Source: Embiotoca jacksoni
Lineage: Eukaryota; Chordata; Actinopteri; Embiotocidae
Direction: 5' to 3'
Assembly: GCA_022577435.1 (NCBI GenBank)
Contig: JAKOON010000085.1
Coordinates: forward strand, 714,475-778,474
DNA: 64,000 nt
Made by a program: the position numbers and the translations under genes. Numbering within the stretch: the first letter of the stretch is position 1; every line of letters starts with the position of its first letter. The notes under the pieces were generated by a model, which saw nothing but the letters and a program-made list of their open reading frames with translations, did no database searches and had not been told where the DNA came from. Positions 47,385-58,127 of this stretch are shown one piece after another.

Positions 47385-47545
47385 TTTGAGGAGAATCGGT
47401 TTGTCCCTTCGGGGCTACCGTAGAAACATGGCGGCTCTGTGTTGGAGGATCTGCTCCCTGTTCACACATTCAGGGACGAAAACACAACGATTCAGGTGAT
47501 GACACACAAACGAAAACATAATTATGAATATGATATATTGAGACT
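47385..47545 (+). mobile_element. Teleost repeat relic with GAAACATGGCGG
   Basis: GGGCTACCGTAGAAACATGG, ACGAAAACACAACGATTC and a CAGGTGATGACACACAAACG stretch before GAAAACATAATTATGAATAT follow, from memory, the order of a dispersed fish repeat. The ATG in a good context at 47428 therefore probably belongs to a repeat and is not a first exon. Confidence 0.5.
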
Positions 47546-47796
47546 CGTTTCACAGCATTTCTGTTCCAACCAACAACAAATATCTGCAGATCAAATCTAA
47601 CAAAGTGCAGCCTGGAAACCCGTACGAGTGCTTCCTGCTCATGTGAACCAAACTGTTCCCAGCATGTGATGTGTTGTAATGGGACAGGTAACCCCCTCCC
47701 CCCCGACCTCCCACACCACCACCACCCACCCGTTCTGCTCAGATCTGAGCTGAGCTGTCACTCAATGATCAAACAAACAGGCACAACCTCTGCAGA
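47546..47796. other. Unique non-coding DNA
   Basis: C-rich at 47692-47730; nothing else recognised. Confidence 0.4.
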
Positions 47797-47840
47797 ACCC
47801 CCCCCCCCCCCCCCCACACCACCACCACCACCACCACCAT
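47797..47840 (+). repeat. Poly-C followed by ACC triplets
   Basis: About 18 consecutive C followed by about eight ACC triplets. The C run can form an i-motif, and the G run on the minus strand a G-quadruplex. Confidence 0.9.
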
Positions 47841-47900
47841 CCCACAGCACCACACGCATGTACACACACGGACATGCAACACAAAGCAGCGTTGCATCAA

Positions 47901-47928
47901 CCCCCCCCCCCCCCCCCCCCCCCCCCCA
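47901..47928 (+). repeat. Poly-C homopolymer
   Basis: About 28 consecutive C, unusually long for a C homopolymer and hard to sequence exactly, so the length may be uncertain. Confidence 0.9.
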
Positions 47929-48387
47929 GTGTTTGTTTGCCTCCACTCTGATCTGACGCCGTCTGAACTAATGACTCAACAGATCCTGATCCGTAATGAT
48001 CCTTTGAAGGCCGAGCCGTCGAGCTGGAGGAGGACGAGGGAACCGATCGCTCTTCATGTCTCATCTTCAACCATCCTCGCCGCTCCGTCCGGCACTCGGG
48101 AAGAAGATCAATATTTTTACACTCTTTCCTTTGAATCCACTTCCGACTCCACAGGAAGCGAGGTGTAAACAGCCGAGCGCAGTGGGAAGGTTCGCCTGGT
48201 TAAAATCTTCTCCGCGTTTCATCTGCTGGGGAGATTTTCTACCTGCAACTTGAAAGTTCTGTTTCTGGATCGTGGCAGAGCACCGATTCAGCATGACACC
48301 TTAAATTAGCTATTAAATACATGTTTACAGGAACCGTGTGGTTTTTAACATCTGATAACTTTGGTGATGGTGTCACCAAGCAGCCTC
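47929..48387. other. Unique non-coding DNA
   Basis: Nothing recognised. Confidence 0.4.
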
Positions 48388-48915
48388 CCCCATGACGTCC
48401 CCCGCTGGGGTTCGTGAACGTTATGAATCCTCCAGTTCAGATTCTGTCCGTCACCATCTTTGATAGTTCGGAGCAGTTTTGAGCAGGAAGTGACCATATT
48501 TGGACGAGCTGGGGGAGGAGCCAGAGGTGGATCTGACCGATCTGATCGGAAACCTGACGATACTACGTCCCGCCCACCGATAGCTGTAACCTGACTGCAC
48601 CACAGGCCTGTCAATCAAACAGACACGCCCCCAAAACCAGGTCTTCTTGAATCTTCTTTTCTAATGAATGAGGGATTATTTTCAGATGGACCTCCAGAAA
48701 ACTAATAAGAAGGAGTGACTTTAGCTAACAACACCGAGATAACTGATGGACACATTTTATTCACTTTGGATTTGATGAGAGAAGTTGAATGGGAGTCTAT
48801 GGAGCCGGAGGCTTTTTGGAGCCGACCTCTAGTGGCACTCGCTGGTATTGCAGCTGAAGACACTTCTGGATCAGAACCATTTTACAGACCTGAAGCTACG
48901 AACTCTTTTATATTT
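48388..48915 (-). mobile_element. Family A element, near full-length copy
   Basis: Minus-orientation copy with both modules, from CCATGACGTCCCCCGCTGGG through GGACGAGCTGGGGGAGGAGC and CGTCCCGCCCACCGATAGCT to GAAGCTACGAACTCTTTTAT. The first-module end passes directly into a flank shared with the 19.7-kb copy. The open frame lies on the plus strand from 48715, starting with GTG. Confidence 0.95.
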
Positions 48916-49000
48916 TAGTTTGTGAGGTTTATACATTAAATATGTAAATTGTAGTCAAACCATCGTGAATGCTTTTCTACTTCTACCAGAACAGGAAGTT
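48916..49000 (-). repeat. Flank shared with the 19.7-kb locus
   Basis: The reverse complement of this 85-bp stretch matches 19703-19781, from ACTTCCTGTTCTGGTAGAAG to ACTAAAATATAAAAG, with very few substitutions. It extends the homology between these two family A copies past the normal element end. Confidence 0.85.
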
Positions 49001-49544
49001 AAATTTAGCTGCTCCTGGTAATATTGCGAATTTCCTAATCTCACTAAATAAAATGGGAGAAGGGGTCAGAAATCTTCCGGTATCAGACGTCCGGTGTTGA
49101 AGGTCAGGAAAGAGAGCGCTGATTGATGAGATTGAGAATCTCACAACCAGGACAAGTGATTCAAAGCAGCCATGTTGTTTGATTAAAACTACACTGGAAT
49201 TGTCAGTTGACAAAACCAATCCGAGGTCGTTTTTACTTTCAGAGTGAGTTCGCCACGTTGTGACCGCTCGATCGATCCGGTGCCATGTGAGCCGAAAGGT
49301 CGGATGTCCGGTCCACCAACAAACGGGCGAATCGAGCTTTAATTCTGTTTCAGTAACTGTAAAGGAAATGTTCAACATGTCGTCGTCTCCTGGGACCGGA
49401 TGGACCTCCCGTACTGTCCCGGCTCAGTTACCCCGAGGGATGGAGCTCTGTTCCTGGTGCCGCCTCGGTTCATCCCATCGGACCGGGAGTTCCCTCAGTC
49501 GCAGTAATAAACCGTTCCTCGTCTGTCTGCAGGGCTGTGGGAGG
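49001..49544. other. Unique non-coding DNA
   Basis: Overlapping open frames occur on both strands at 48983-49679 with no recognisable domain. Confidence 0.4.
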
Positions 49545-49565
49545 TGGTGGGGGGGGGGGGGGGGG
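49543..49565 (+). repeat. Poly-G homopolymer
   Basis: GGTGG followed by about 17 G. It has G-quadruplex potential, and its length may be uncertain. Confidence 0.88.
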
Positions 49566-50034
49566 TATAATCCCCGGCCTCGGCAGGGTGAATTTAAAGA
49601 AAGACGTCTTGAGCTTCAGCCAAAAGAGACTCCGGGTTATCCGAACGGTCCAGCTGGCAACGAGACGACACCTGACTGATAGCCGTAGCCTTCGGCCCAC
49701 ACCAACCCACAACAGCATCACAATCATCCTCCATTATGGAAATCCCTTCAAACAATAAGCGACTGCTCCCTGGAGCTCCTCTTCTTCCAGCGTAACATCC
49801 AAGCATAAATTTTAAACCGCCGATTATCTGAGCTGCTTAAGCTTCTCAAACACAAACACACACACGGACAATATGGGCTCACATTGTGATCTCATCCACT
49901 GTAGCAGGGATTCAGCATCATGGTTGGCAGATTTATGTCCATATGCTCCATATTTCAGGGCTTTCACAGTTTAGGAGCGATCAAAGAATCTCTTGTGAAC
50001 GTGTTGCTGATAGAAATAGAAATAGAAAATACCC
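49566..50034. other. Unique non-coding DNA
   Basis: Nothing recognised apart from a short CA run at 49854-49865. Confidence 0.4.
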
Positions 50035-50347
50035 CAGGCCTGTCAATCAAACAGACACGCCCCCAAAAACAGGTCTTCTTGAATCTTCTTTTCTAATGAA
50101 TGAGGGATTATTTTCAGATGGACCTCCAGAAAACTAATAAGAAGGAGTGACTTTAGCTAACAACACCGAGATAACTGATGGACACATTTTATTCACTTTG
50201 GATTTGATGAGAGAAGTTGAATGGGAGTCTATGGAGCCGGAGGCTTTTTGGAGACGACCTCTAGTGGCACTCGCTGGTATTGCAGCTGAAGACACTTCTG
50301 GATCAGAACCATTTTACAGACCTGAAGCTACGAACTCTTTTAGAAAC
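50035..50347 (-). mobile_element. Family A first-module copy, truncated
   Basis: It begins at CCAGGCCTGTCAATCAAAC and lacks the second module. It is nearly identical to 60478-60790, and the near-identity continues past the element end. One open-frame change (FWRRP in place of FWSRP) distinguishes it. Confidence 0.94.
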
Positions 50348-50518
50348 AGTCTGTGGCCTTGAACTTTGACCTTCTTGGTCATATCCATCATGATACGTAA
50401 CGTGACATTGGAAGTAAAAAAAGAAAGGATGCCATTCGGAACGAGTGCGACTCTTAATGTTACGCTACTTTTTGATTCCACTTCTTCTTCCTTCTTTGTG
50501 AGTTGCCACCAGGCGGAG
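50348..50518 (-). repeat. Flank duplicated at 60.8-60.96 kb
   Basis: From GGCCTTGAACTTTGACCTTC to GAGTTGCCACCAGGCGGAGC this 170-bp stretch matches 60791-60961 with about one visible difference (CTTAATGTTACG versus CTTAACGTTACG). Together with the adjacent family A module, it makes a shared unit of about 490 bp. Confidence 0.92.
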
Positions 50519-50568
50519 CTTCAGACCTGAAGCTACGAACTCTTTGATACACAGTCTGTGGTTTCTGA
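50519..50568 (-). mobile_element. Family A terminal fragment
   Basis: CAGACCTGAAGCTACGAACT followed by CTTTGATACACAGTCTGTGG is the outer end of a first module in minus orientation. It marks a second, older family A copy against which the duplicated unit ends. Confidence 0.75.
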
Positions 50569-50768
50569 ACTTAACTGTTGACCTTAAACAACCAAAACTT
50601 AATCATTTTATAGTTGAGTTCAAATCAACGTTTGTGCCAAATTTGAAGAAATTACACGAAGGTGTTCTTGAGATATCATGTTTACGAGAACGGAACGAAC
50701 ATACATACGAACAGACAACCTGAAAACAGAAAGCCAACTGCTTCGGTGGTCGCTGGTGAAGATGCATC
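50569..50768 (+). mobile_element. Family B dispersed repeat
   Basis: It shows the most typical family B wording in the window: GTTTGTGCCAAATTTGAAG, GGTGTTCTTGAGATATCATG, GACAACCTGAAAACAGAAAG and CTTCGGTGGTCGCTGG. It directly follows a family A end fragment. Confidence 0.8.
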
Positions 50769-51568
50769 AAATAATCTGAATAAAAAGCTGTGAAAATGAA
50801 TAAAATATAACTTTTGGTGTTGCTAATAGCGTGACATTAAAACGTCCTGGAGTCTCTTCTGGTCTTAGACTCCCAATCAGGAAATAATCTGTCACATGAC
50901 GCGCCATCAAAAACTCATCTAATATTTTCACACATAACATCTCATCTAACCTTCTGCCACACAGAAAAGTTTTTAACACATAATGCCGAGTCAGCAACAT
51001 CTGAAAGGCTGCTGCTAAATGTTGTGCACCAATAATTACATAACCATCACAGATCAGCTGGTTTTAACGAAATAATAATCTCATGAAACGTGGAAGAAAC
51101 CAAACATGTCTGAAACAGATTTTTTTGTTTCACTGAGAAGGTTGTTTGTATGTTGTTGTGTGTAAAGCTGCTTCCTCCATCTTTAAAGAACAACAGCGAG
51201 CGAGTGGAGGAGCAGCGACAGGAAAGGAGATGAGATCTCAGTAAACGTGTTCAGATTGAGTTGAATGCTGCACCTCCTTATTTCAGAGAGCGGACGCAGT
51301 AACGTGTTAGCGGATTAGCCTGCAGCAGACCAGAGCGCTGAGTCGGTGCTTCGTTCCACGCTGTGACTCCGGGACGGGCCTTCGGTTATTAAGACTCCTC
51401 AACAAGGAGGAGACCGAAGCTCCTCGGAGGAGCAGCAGATGGTTTCACTTCTTTAAACGAGAGATGTGGACAAGTAGTTTTCATCTGGAATTAAAACAGC
51501 AACTTGATGTCCTGACTGAGGAACTGATGTTCAGTGTTGAACTCTTTGAAACTCCATAGTTATCCCCT
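50769..51568. other. Unique non-coding DNA
   Basis: No gene recognised. Confidence 0.4.
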
Positions 51569-51673
51569 CCTCCTCCTCCTCCTCCTCCTCCTCCTCCTCA
51601 TCCTCCTCCTCCTCCTCCTCATCCTCCTCCTCCTCTTCCTCTTCTTCCTCCTCCTCATCCTCTTCTTCCTCCT

Positions 51674-51731
<58 letters not shown>

Positions 51732-51795
51732 TTCCTCTCCTTCCTCCTCCTCATCCTCTTCTTCCTCCTCCTCATCCTCCTCTTGCTCTTCCTCC

Positions 51796-51830
<35 letters not shown>

Positions 51831-52790
51831 TTCTTCTTCCTCTTCCTCCTCATCCTCTTCTTCCTCCACTTCCTCTTCCTCCTCCTCCTCCTCCTCCTAT
51901 TCCTACTCTTCCTCTTCCTCCTCCTCTTCTTCCTCCTCCTCATCCTCCTTTTCTTCCTCCTCCTCCTCTTCCTCTTCATCCTCTTCTTCCTCCTCTTCCT
52001 CCTCCTCCTTTTCCTCCTCCTCCTCCTCCTCCTCCTCTTCTTCCTCTTCCTCTTCCTCCTCTTCCTCTTCTTCCTCTTCCTGTTCCTCCTCCTTCTTTTC
52101 TTCCTCCTCCTCATCTTCTTCCTCTTCCTCCTCTTCCTCCTCTTCTTCCTCCTCTTCCTCCTGCTCCTTCTCCTCCTCTTCGTCCTCCACTTCCTCCTCC
52201 TTCTCCTCCTACTCTTCTTCCTCTTCCTCCTCCTCTTTTTCCTTTTCCTCCTCCTCTTCTTCCTCCTCTTCCTCCTCTTCCTCTTCGTCCTCCTCCTCTT
52301 CTTCCTCTTCTTCCTCCTCCTCATCCTCCTCCTCCTCTTCCTCCTCCTCTTCTTCTTCCTGTTCTTCCTCCTCCTCATCCTCTTCTTCCTCCTCCTCCTC
52401 TTCCTCTTCCTCCTCCTCTTCTTCTTCCTCTTCTTCCTCCTCCTCATCCTCCTCCTCCTCTTCCTCATCCTCCTCCTCCTCTTCCTCCTCCTCTTCTTCT
52501 TCCTGTTCTTCCTCCTCCTCATCCTCTTCTTCCTCCTCCTCCTCTTCCTCTTCCTCCTCCTCTTCTTCTTCCTGTTCTTCCTCCTCCTCATCCTCTTCTT
52601 CCTCCTCCTCCTCTTCCTCTTCCTCTTCCTCCTCCTCTTCTTCTTCCTCTTCTTCCTCCTCCTCATCCTCCTCCTCCTCTTCCTCCTCCTCTTCTTCTTC
52701 CTGTTCTTCCTCCTCCTCATCCTCTTCTTCCTCCTCCTCCTCTTCCTCTTCCTCCTCTTCTTCCTCCACTTCCTCCTCCTCCTCCTCATA
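51569..52790 (+). repeat. 1.2-kb polypyrimidine tract, CCT/CTT triplets
   Basis: About 1.22 kb made almost only of C and T on the plus strand, in CCT and CTT triplets, with rare CAT, GTT, GCT, GTC or CACTTC breaks. The landmark word CCTGTTCTTCC recurs at about 52361, 52505, 52574 and 52703, spacings of 144, 69 and 129, all multiples of three, so longer blocks were duplicated in register. The plus strand reads Leu/Phe for over 400 codons. The minus strand reads Glu/Asp in one frame and Arg/Lys in another. All this follows from triplet repetition and is not evidence of a gene. Confidence 0.98.
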
Positions 52791-52902
52791 AATCTGTCTT
52801 CAGAGACAACAGCAGCCCAAATGCTTGAATGCCCAAAGAGTTTTGTTTGACATCCAAAACATTATTTTAAAAATAAAAGCTGGCGTTCTTCACTTCCCTC
52901 AC
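52791..52902. other. Unique spacer
   Basis: Short unique sequence between two CCT tracts. Confidence 0.5.
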
Positions 52903-52948
52903 ATCCTCCTCCTCCTCCTCCTCCTCCTCCCCATCCTCCTCCTCCTTG
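52903..52948 (+). repeat. CCT triplet repeat
   Basis: About 15 CCT triplets with one CCCCAT interruption, a small satellite of the main polypyrimidine tract. Confidence 0.93.
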
Positions 52949-53450
52949 ACTTTGACATTGCTCGACTTCAGCACAACACTTCACAAATATAATGTGATAT
53001 ATGACACAGCTGCTGTCTGTGGATCTGAATCGGATGTTTTCAGGTGTTTTTGGCTTCAGTGGAGGACTAAAATCCTGGACAGCAGATCATTATCATCACT
53101 GAACACTCATTAAGCCTCGGCTGCAGAGAAGAATGGATGCAACTGTTTCACAGGATTTTGTTTTTCTCCCTTTAGCTTTTTATTCATTGACGAAACAAAA
53201 GATTTGTTTGTTTCTTGTTTCTGTTTCTCTTGCTTTTATCCTTTTGTAATCGAGGTATTTTTGGCTCGAATAAAACAGTAGTGTTAACAGAATCTATGTC
53301 GGTGAGTGACTGACTGATTCAAATATTAAATGCCATGACTTCCTATATCAGTTTCAAATTAAAAGCCCTTATTTAAAAATAATAGTCCTCCAGCGTTTCA
53401 GGCCCGGTCCAGTACCCTACGAGGTTTTGAACATAGGCTGACGAGTAAAG
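52949..53450. other. Unique non-coding DNA
   Basis: Nothing recognised. Confidence 0.4.
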
Positions 53451-53578
53451 CTAAAGTAGAAGTGCCTTAAGTGTAGTACCGCTGAGGGCCACTAGGGGCA
53501 GTCTCCAATAGACTCCCATTGAAAAAGCATCAAGTTCTCTTCTGAAATACAAAGTCAGTAAATGTTTTCAGTCATCAT
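53451..53578 (+). mobile_element. Family A fragment, older subfamily
   Basis: GTACCGCTGAGGGCCACTAG, GACTCCCATTGAAAAAGC and CAAGTTCTCTTCTGAAATAC follow the older subfamily seen at 38496-38778. It breaks off at the point where that copy would continue into ATTCATTAG. Confidence 0.78.
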
Positions 53579-54400
53579 AGTGTCATCAATTCAAGTCAAA
53601 ATTAAAAAATGAGCAATTGTTTTTCTAAGAATTTTTGCTGATTCCAATTTTACTGCAAAAAAAAACGTACTTAAAACTCCACAAATAACATCACACGTTT
53701 TTTAGAAAAGCCGCGAAATTAAACGGTTTTGATCGCAACAAAAAAACAAACTGAAGGGACTGATCAATCTAATTTATTATGTTTACATTTTTTAACTGAG
53801 TTATGATATCTGACTTGTTGTTTATTAGAAACGCATAAAAAACACTTTTTGATCCGTATTAACTAACAGTCACTAACAGTAATGTATTTTCAAGGATTTA
53901 GTACAAACAGTAAGGTTAATAAATAAATTATTCATATTAAATCTCAGTGTTGAATATTTAAAGGAAAAAAACTTCAAATCATTCAGGCCACTCGAATCAA
54001 AATTCCTGCGAACACGGACAGCGTGTAAACATGTTGTCTGTTCAGCAGCAGACTGTGAACATCTGTCCAGCTGCAGATGAACTCCCTCGCCTCTCCGTCC
54101 CTCCAGGCTACAGAAAACTGGGCATCTGGACTAGCGGGAGGACTGGTAGCGGCCTGGAGGCATGTGTGGTCCGGTGTAAGCTAACCAGAGCTCGACATGC
54201 ACCCTGCTGGCCCTGAAACCACAACCACAAAATCAGAGGCAACGTATTAAATAAATGGATAATAACCATCATACTGCCCTCTTGTGGCCGAAAAGGTTCA
54301 CATGCTTTCAATAGGAGCGTCAAGAAAACCTAAAACGTTCGATACATTAAGAGGTAAAAGATTTAGTTCATACAAAATCAACAGATTCTTACTGACTGGC
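53579..54400. other. Unique non-coding, AT-rich DNA
   Basis: No gene or repeat recognised. Confidence 0.4.
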
Positions 54401-54426
54401 ACAACGTATGGTCACCACAGACTGGA

Positions 54427-54797
54427 TCAGCGGTACTACAGATGGAGTCTATGGAGACAGCCCCTAGTGGTCCTCGGCGGTACTACAGATGGAGTCTATA
54501 GAGACGGCCCCTAGTGGTCCTCAGAGGTACTACAGATAGAGTCTATGGAGACAGCCCCTCGTGGTCCTCGGCGGTACTACAGATGGAGTCTGTGGAGACA
54601 GCCCCTAGTGGTCATCAGTGGTACTACAGATGGAGTCTATGGAGACAGCCCCTAGTGGTCCTCAGTGGTACTACAGATGGAGTCTATGGAGACAGCCCCT
54701 AGTGGTCCTCAGTGGTACTACAGATGGAGTCTATGGAGACAGCCCCTCGTGGTCCTCAGAGGTACTACAGATGGAGTCTATGGAGACAGCCCCGAGC
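54427..54797 (-). repeat. 47-bp minisatellite derived from family A
   Basis: Eight copies with GGTACTACAGATGGAGTCT starting at 54432, 54479, 54526, 54573, 54620, 54667, 54714 and 54761, exactly 47 bases apart. Each unit carries GGAGTCTATGGAGACAGCCC then CTAGTGGTCCTCAG, which is the inner part of family A in minus orientation. A family A end (TTTTATATCCAGTCTGTGG) follows at 54829. The array thus seems to have grown from a segment of an inserted element. Confidence 0.95.
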
Positions 54798-54850
54798 ATC
54801 GGCCTCATTTTTCTGGAAGGTACGAACACTTTTATATCCAGTCTGTGGTT
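54798..54850 (-). mobile_element. Family A end next to the 47-bp minisatellite
   Basis: GGTACGAACACTTTTATATC and CAGTCTGTGGTTCC form the terminal part of family A in minus orientation, continuing the host element of the array. Confidence 0.8.
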
Positions 54851-55229
54851 CCAGTACGTAACTAAGAGATGGTATTAAATGAATGTTTATTTTTATGCAT
54901 CAGTACTGATTGATTGATTTCAGTTCTGGCTTCACTGTCCTTCTTTACATTTTTGGTTGCTACGAATTTCCAGTGATGTTCTGTCCATCATAGTAACATC
55001 TTTTGGTGACATCGAGCTACTTCCCGTTGTATTGAATGTGTGAGGACGTGAAGAAGACGAGGCATCATGAGAGGAAGAACAGGTTCGCCTGGAAGTTGAA
55101 TCTTCCTGACTTAAATTCGACACTAATGACATTTAAGAGTGTGAACATTTCCTCAGGTCGGTTTAAGTGATTAAGGAGCTCGAATAATGTATAAAAGCAA
55201 CTAACATCTTCATGGTGTGTCTCTTTGTG
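54851..55229. other. Unique non-coding DNA
   Basis: Nothing recognised. Confidence 0.4.
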
Positions 55230-55743
<514 letters not shown>

Positions 55744-55745
<2 letters not shown>

Positions 55746-56322
55746 GAGGCGGTGCTGTGACCTTTCCGTGGCCGTGAGGAGGCTCCTCCTTGTTATTGTG
55801 TGAAAAGAGGCCAGCAGAGTAGAATATGTCCGGCGCTGCTGCCACACACCGAGCTTCAGTGGGACATCGCTGCCGTGACCTTTCTGCTCCACAACCAGCG
55901 GTGAAGTCACTGCAACGCGACGAGAGGACGACCAGGAAATCCACACAGGAAACAAAAAAAATGACCAGAAATAAATAAATCAAAGGACCCCTGACGAGCA
56001 CCGAACAAAAGAAAAGTGCTTTCACGAAGCTTCAGCATTAACATCTGCTGCGTCCACATTCCAGCAGCGATCGATGAGCTGGAACAGCTGCAGTTCAAAA
56101 TAAACTCACTCAAATCTCACTAACAGATCATGTTAAAAAGTTAACGAGATAATGGAAGATGTTTTTAAATACATCAACTATTTAAAAATATTACACTTCC
56201 TGGATTTTTTTATACTGAGTTTGTTTTAAAATGTTTACTGGCACCATTTATTAGTTATTATTTCAATGTCTGCAAATATGTCAAATCAACACTTGGACAT
56301 ATGTGGACGAGCTTCGGAGGAG
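55744..56322. other. Unique non-coding DNA
   Basis: No gene or repeat recognised. Confidence 0.4.
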
Positions 56323-56412
56323 CGAGAACCACAGACTGGATATAAAAGTGTTCGTAGCTTCCGGTGTCATTAAGCTGCAATACCACCGAGTGCCACCAGA
56401 AGCAGCGTTAGT
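56323..56412 (+). mobile_element. Family A terminal fragment
   Basis: GAACCACAGACTGGATATAA, AAGTGTTCGTAGCTTCCGG and CTGCAATACCACCGAGTGCC show the first-module end in plus orientation. It breaks off after about 90 bases. Confidence 0.8.
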
Positions 56413-56692
56413 CACGTCAAAGAGGAGAGAGAAACGACTCCACGTTTTAATTCATCCTCCGTCTCTCCCGGTCGGAGTAATTATCAATCAGCGCAGCAGC
56501 TGATGAGACTCAGTCGCTGCCACAACAGTCATTTGTCGCAATTTGCTGCTCTTGGAGGGTTTTTAAATGAGTGTTTGAGAGCAGAAATAGCAGCTATCAA
56601 CTCCTGACTGGTGCTTGATGGAAGGAGGAGCAGCCTGGCAGAGAACAAAGATCCTTCAGAGGAACACTGACACAACTCCTAGAAGAAATGTA
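56413..56692. other. Unique non-coding DNA
   Basis: Nothing recognised. Confidence 0.4.
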
Positions 56693-56759
56693 TTGACTTT
56701 GTATTTGATGAGAAGTTGGATGGAAGTCCATGGGAGGCTTTTTGGAGCAAAGTGGTTGG
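56693..56759 (-). mobile_element. Family A inner fragment
   Basis: TTTGTATTTGATGAGAAGTT, GGATGGAAGTCCATGG and GAGGCTTTTTGGAGC match the open-frame region of family A in minus orientation. It runs directly into a 17-bp tandem repeat. Confidence 0.72.
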
Positions 56760-56858
56760 AACAAAGATATCTGATGAACAAAGATATCTGAAGAACAAAG
56801 ATATCTGATGAACAAAGATATCCAATGAACAAAGATATCTGATGAACAAAGATATCCA
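56760..56858 (+). repeat. 17-bp tandem repeat, AACAAAGATATCTGATG
   Basis: About six copies of AACAAAGATATCTGATG with minor changes; five of them read GATATC or GATATCT. It starts where the family A fragment ends. Confidence 0.93.
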
Positions 56859-57514
56859 TGTTCTCATGTGTTTTTAACATTTTAGCTCCGTGTCATGTGT
56901 TCAAACCAAACCGGTCCAGCTAGCCTCCTCTAGGATTGTAAGTGCGTGACTATCCGTGGTGTTACGGTACGGGTGCTCAGAGCGACCAAAAAGGACCAAA
57001 AGAGACCCGACTTCACCAAATGGGTCATTTAATAGAAATATAACAAGTAGAAACTACATCATATTACATATATTTGCATGTCATTTGCGAACAGTCGGTG
57101 TAGTGAATATGATGTCAAACCCATCTGTAGTTGTATTTTCTGGTCGACTCATCGTCCACTCTTCCCTCCACCTCCGTCACCCTCCTCCTTCCTGCATAGC
57201 TCATGCCGAAGTCCGTCTGAAGAGCTGAAATCATCTTTCCTCATGATGAGATGCACTAAAAGCTTTTGCTTCCCATCGTCCATCTAATCACCAAATATAA
57301 TGACCTGTCAACTCAGCAGGATGAAAGAGCGAGGACAGTGAGGGAATGTAATGGAGAGCAGAACATATCAGATCAATAGCAGCTGATGTAATGGTTCAGG
57401 ATTGAAAACAAAGATGAGAAGCTTTCGATGATGTTCTATAGCTGGCAGACGTATTGATCGTTGTTATAATCAGACGAACACACAAGTTTCATTGATTAAT
57501 GTTTTTCAGCGAAA
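56859..57514. other. Unique non-coding DNA
   Basis: Nothing recognised. Confidence 0.4.
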
Positions 57515-57688
57515 ACCCAGAGTGACGTCGCCCGTCAGTCTGTGAACTTTAAAGCCTTGAGTTCAGCATTTTGGCTGTCGCCATCTTGGTTTTTTGGAGC
57601 CAGAAGTGACCATATTTGGACGACCTGGGGAGGTGAAAGGGGACACTATGCCCCGCCCACCTATAAACCGGAAACCTGACTGCACCCG
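57515..57688 (-). mobile_element. Family A second module, old copy, inverted
   Basis: CAGAGTGACGTCGCCCGTCA, GGCTGTCGCCATCTTGG, GCCAGAAGTGACCATATTTG and GCCCCGCCCACCTATAAACC run in minus orientation and stop at CCTGACTGCACCC, exactly where a plus-oriented copy begins. Confidence 0.85.
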
Positions 57689-58127
57689 TAGACTGAATAT
57701 AAAAGTGGTCTGTAAAATGGTTCTGATCCAGAAGTGTCTTCAGCTGCAATACCAGCGAGTGCCACTAGAGGTCGGCTCCAAAAAGCCTCCGGCTCCATAG
57801 ACTCCCATTCAACTTCTCTCATCAAATCCAAAGTGAATAAAATGTGTCCATCAGTTATCTCGGTGTTGTTAGCTAAAGTCACTCCTTCTTATTAGTTTTC
57901 TGGAGGTCCATCTGAAAATAATCCCTCATTCATTAGAAAAGAAGATTCAAGAAGACCTGTTTTTGGGGGCGTGTCTGTTTGATTGACAGGCCTGTGGTGC
58001 AGTCAGGTTACAGCTATCGGTGGGCGGGACATAGTATCGTCAGGCTCCTCCCCCAGCTCGTCCAAATATGGTCACTTCCTGCTCCAAACCACTCCGAACT
58101 AGCAAAGATGGTGACGGACAAAATCTG
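57689..58127 (+). mobile_element. Family A element, young copy
   Basis: It starts GTAGACTGAATATAAAAGTG and continues through all first-module landmarks and most of the second (CTATCGGTGGGCGGGACAT, CTCCTCCCCCAGCTCGTCC, AAGATGGTGACGGACAAAA). It lacks about 35 bases of GATCGGTCAGATCC-type sequence and the GATGACATCAC end. It is flanked on both sides by minus-oriented pieces of older family A sequence. Confidence 0.92.

Noticed and set aside
47371..47497. A first exon of a nuclear mitochondrial gene: TGACGTCA at 47371, ATG in good context at 47428 and a CAGGTGATG donor-like string
   Set aside because: The surrounding words (CTACCGTAGAAACATGGCGG and ACGAAAACACAACGATTC) match a dispersed fish repeat as I remember it, which explains the ATG and the donor-like site without a gene.
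51534..52850. A 438-codon plus-strand frame and 409-codon and 186-codon minus-strand frames in the pyrimidine tract
   Set aside because: All frames stay open because the DNA is CCT/CTT triplets with no stop codons possible. The predicted products are only Leu/Phe, Arg/Lys or Glu/Asp and have no start context or exon structure.
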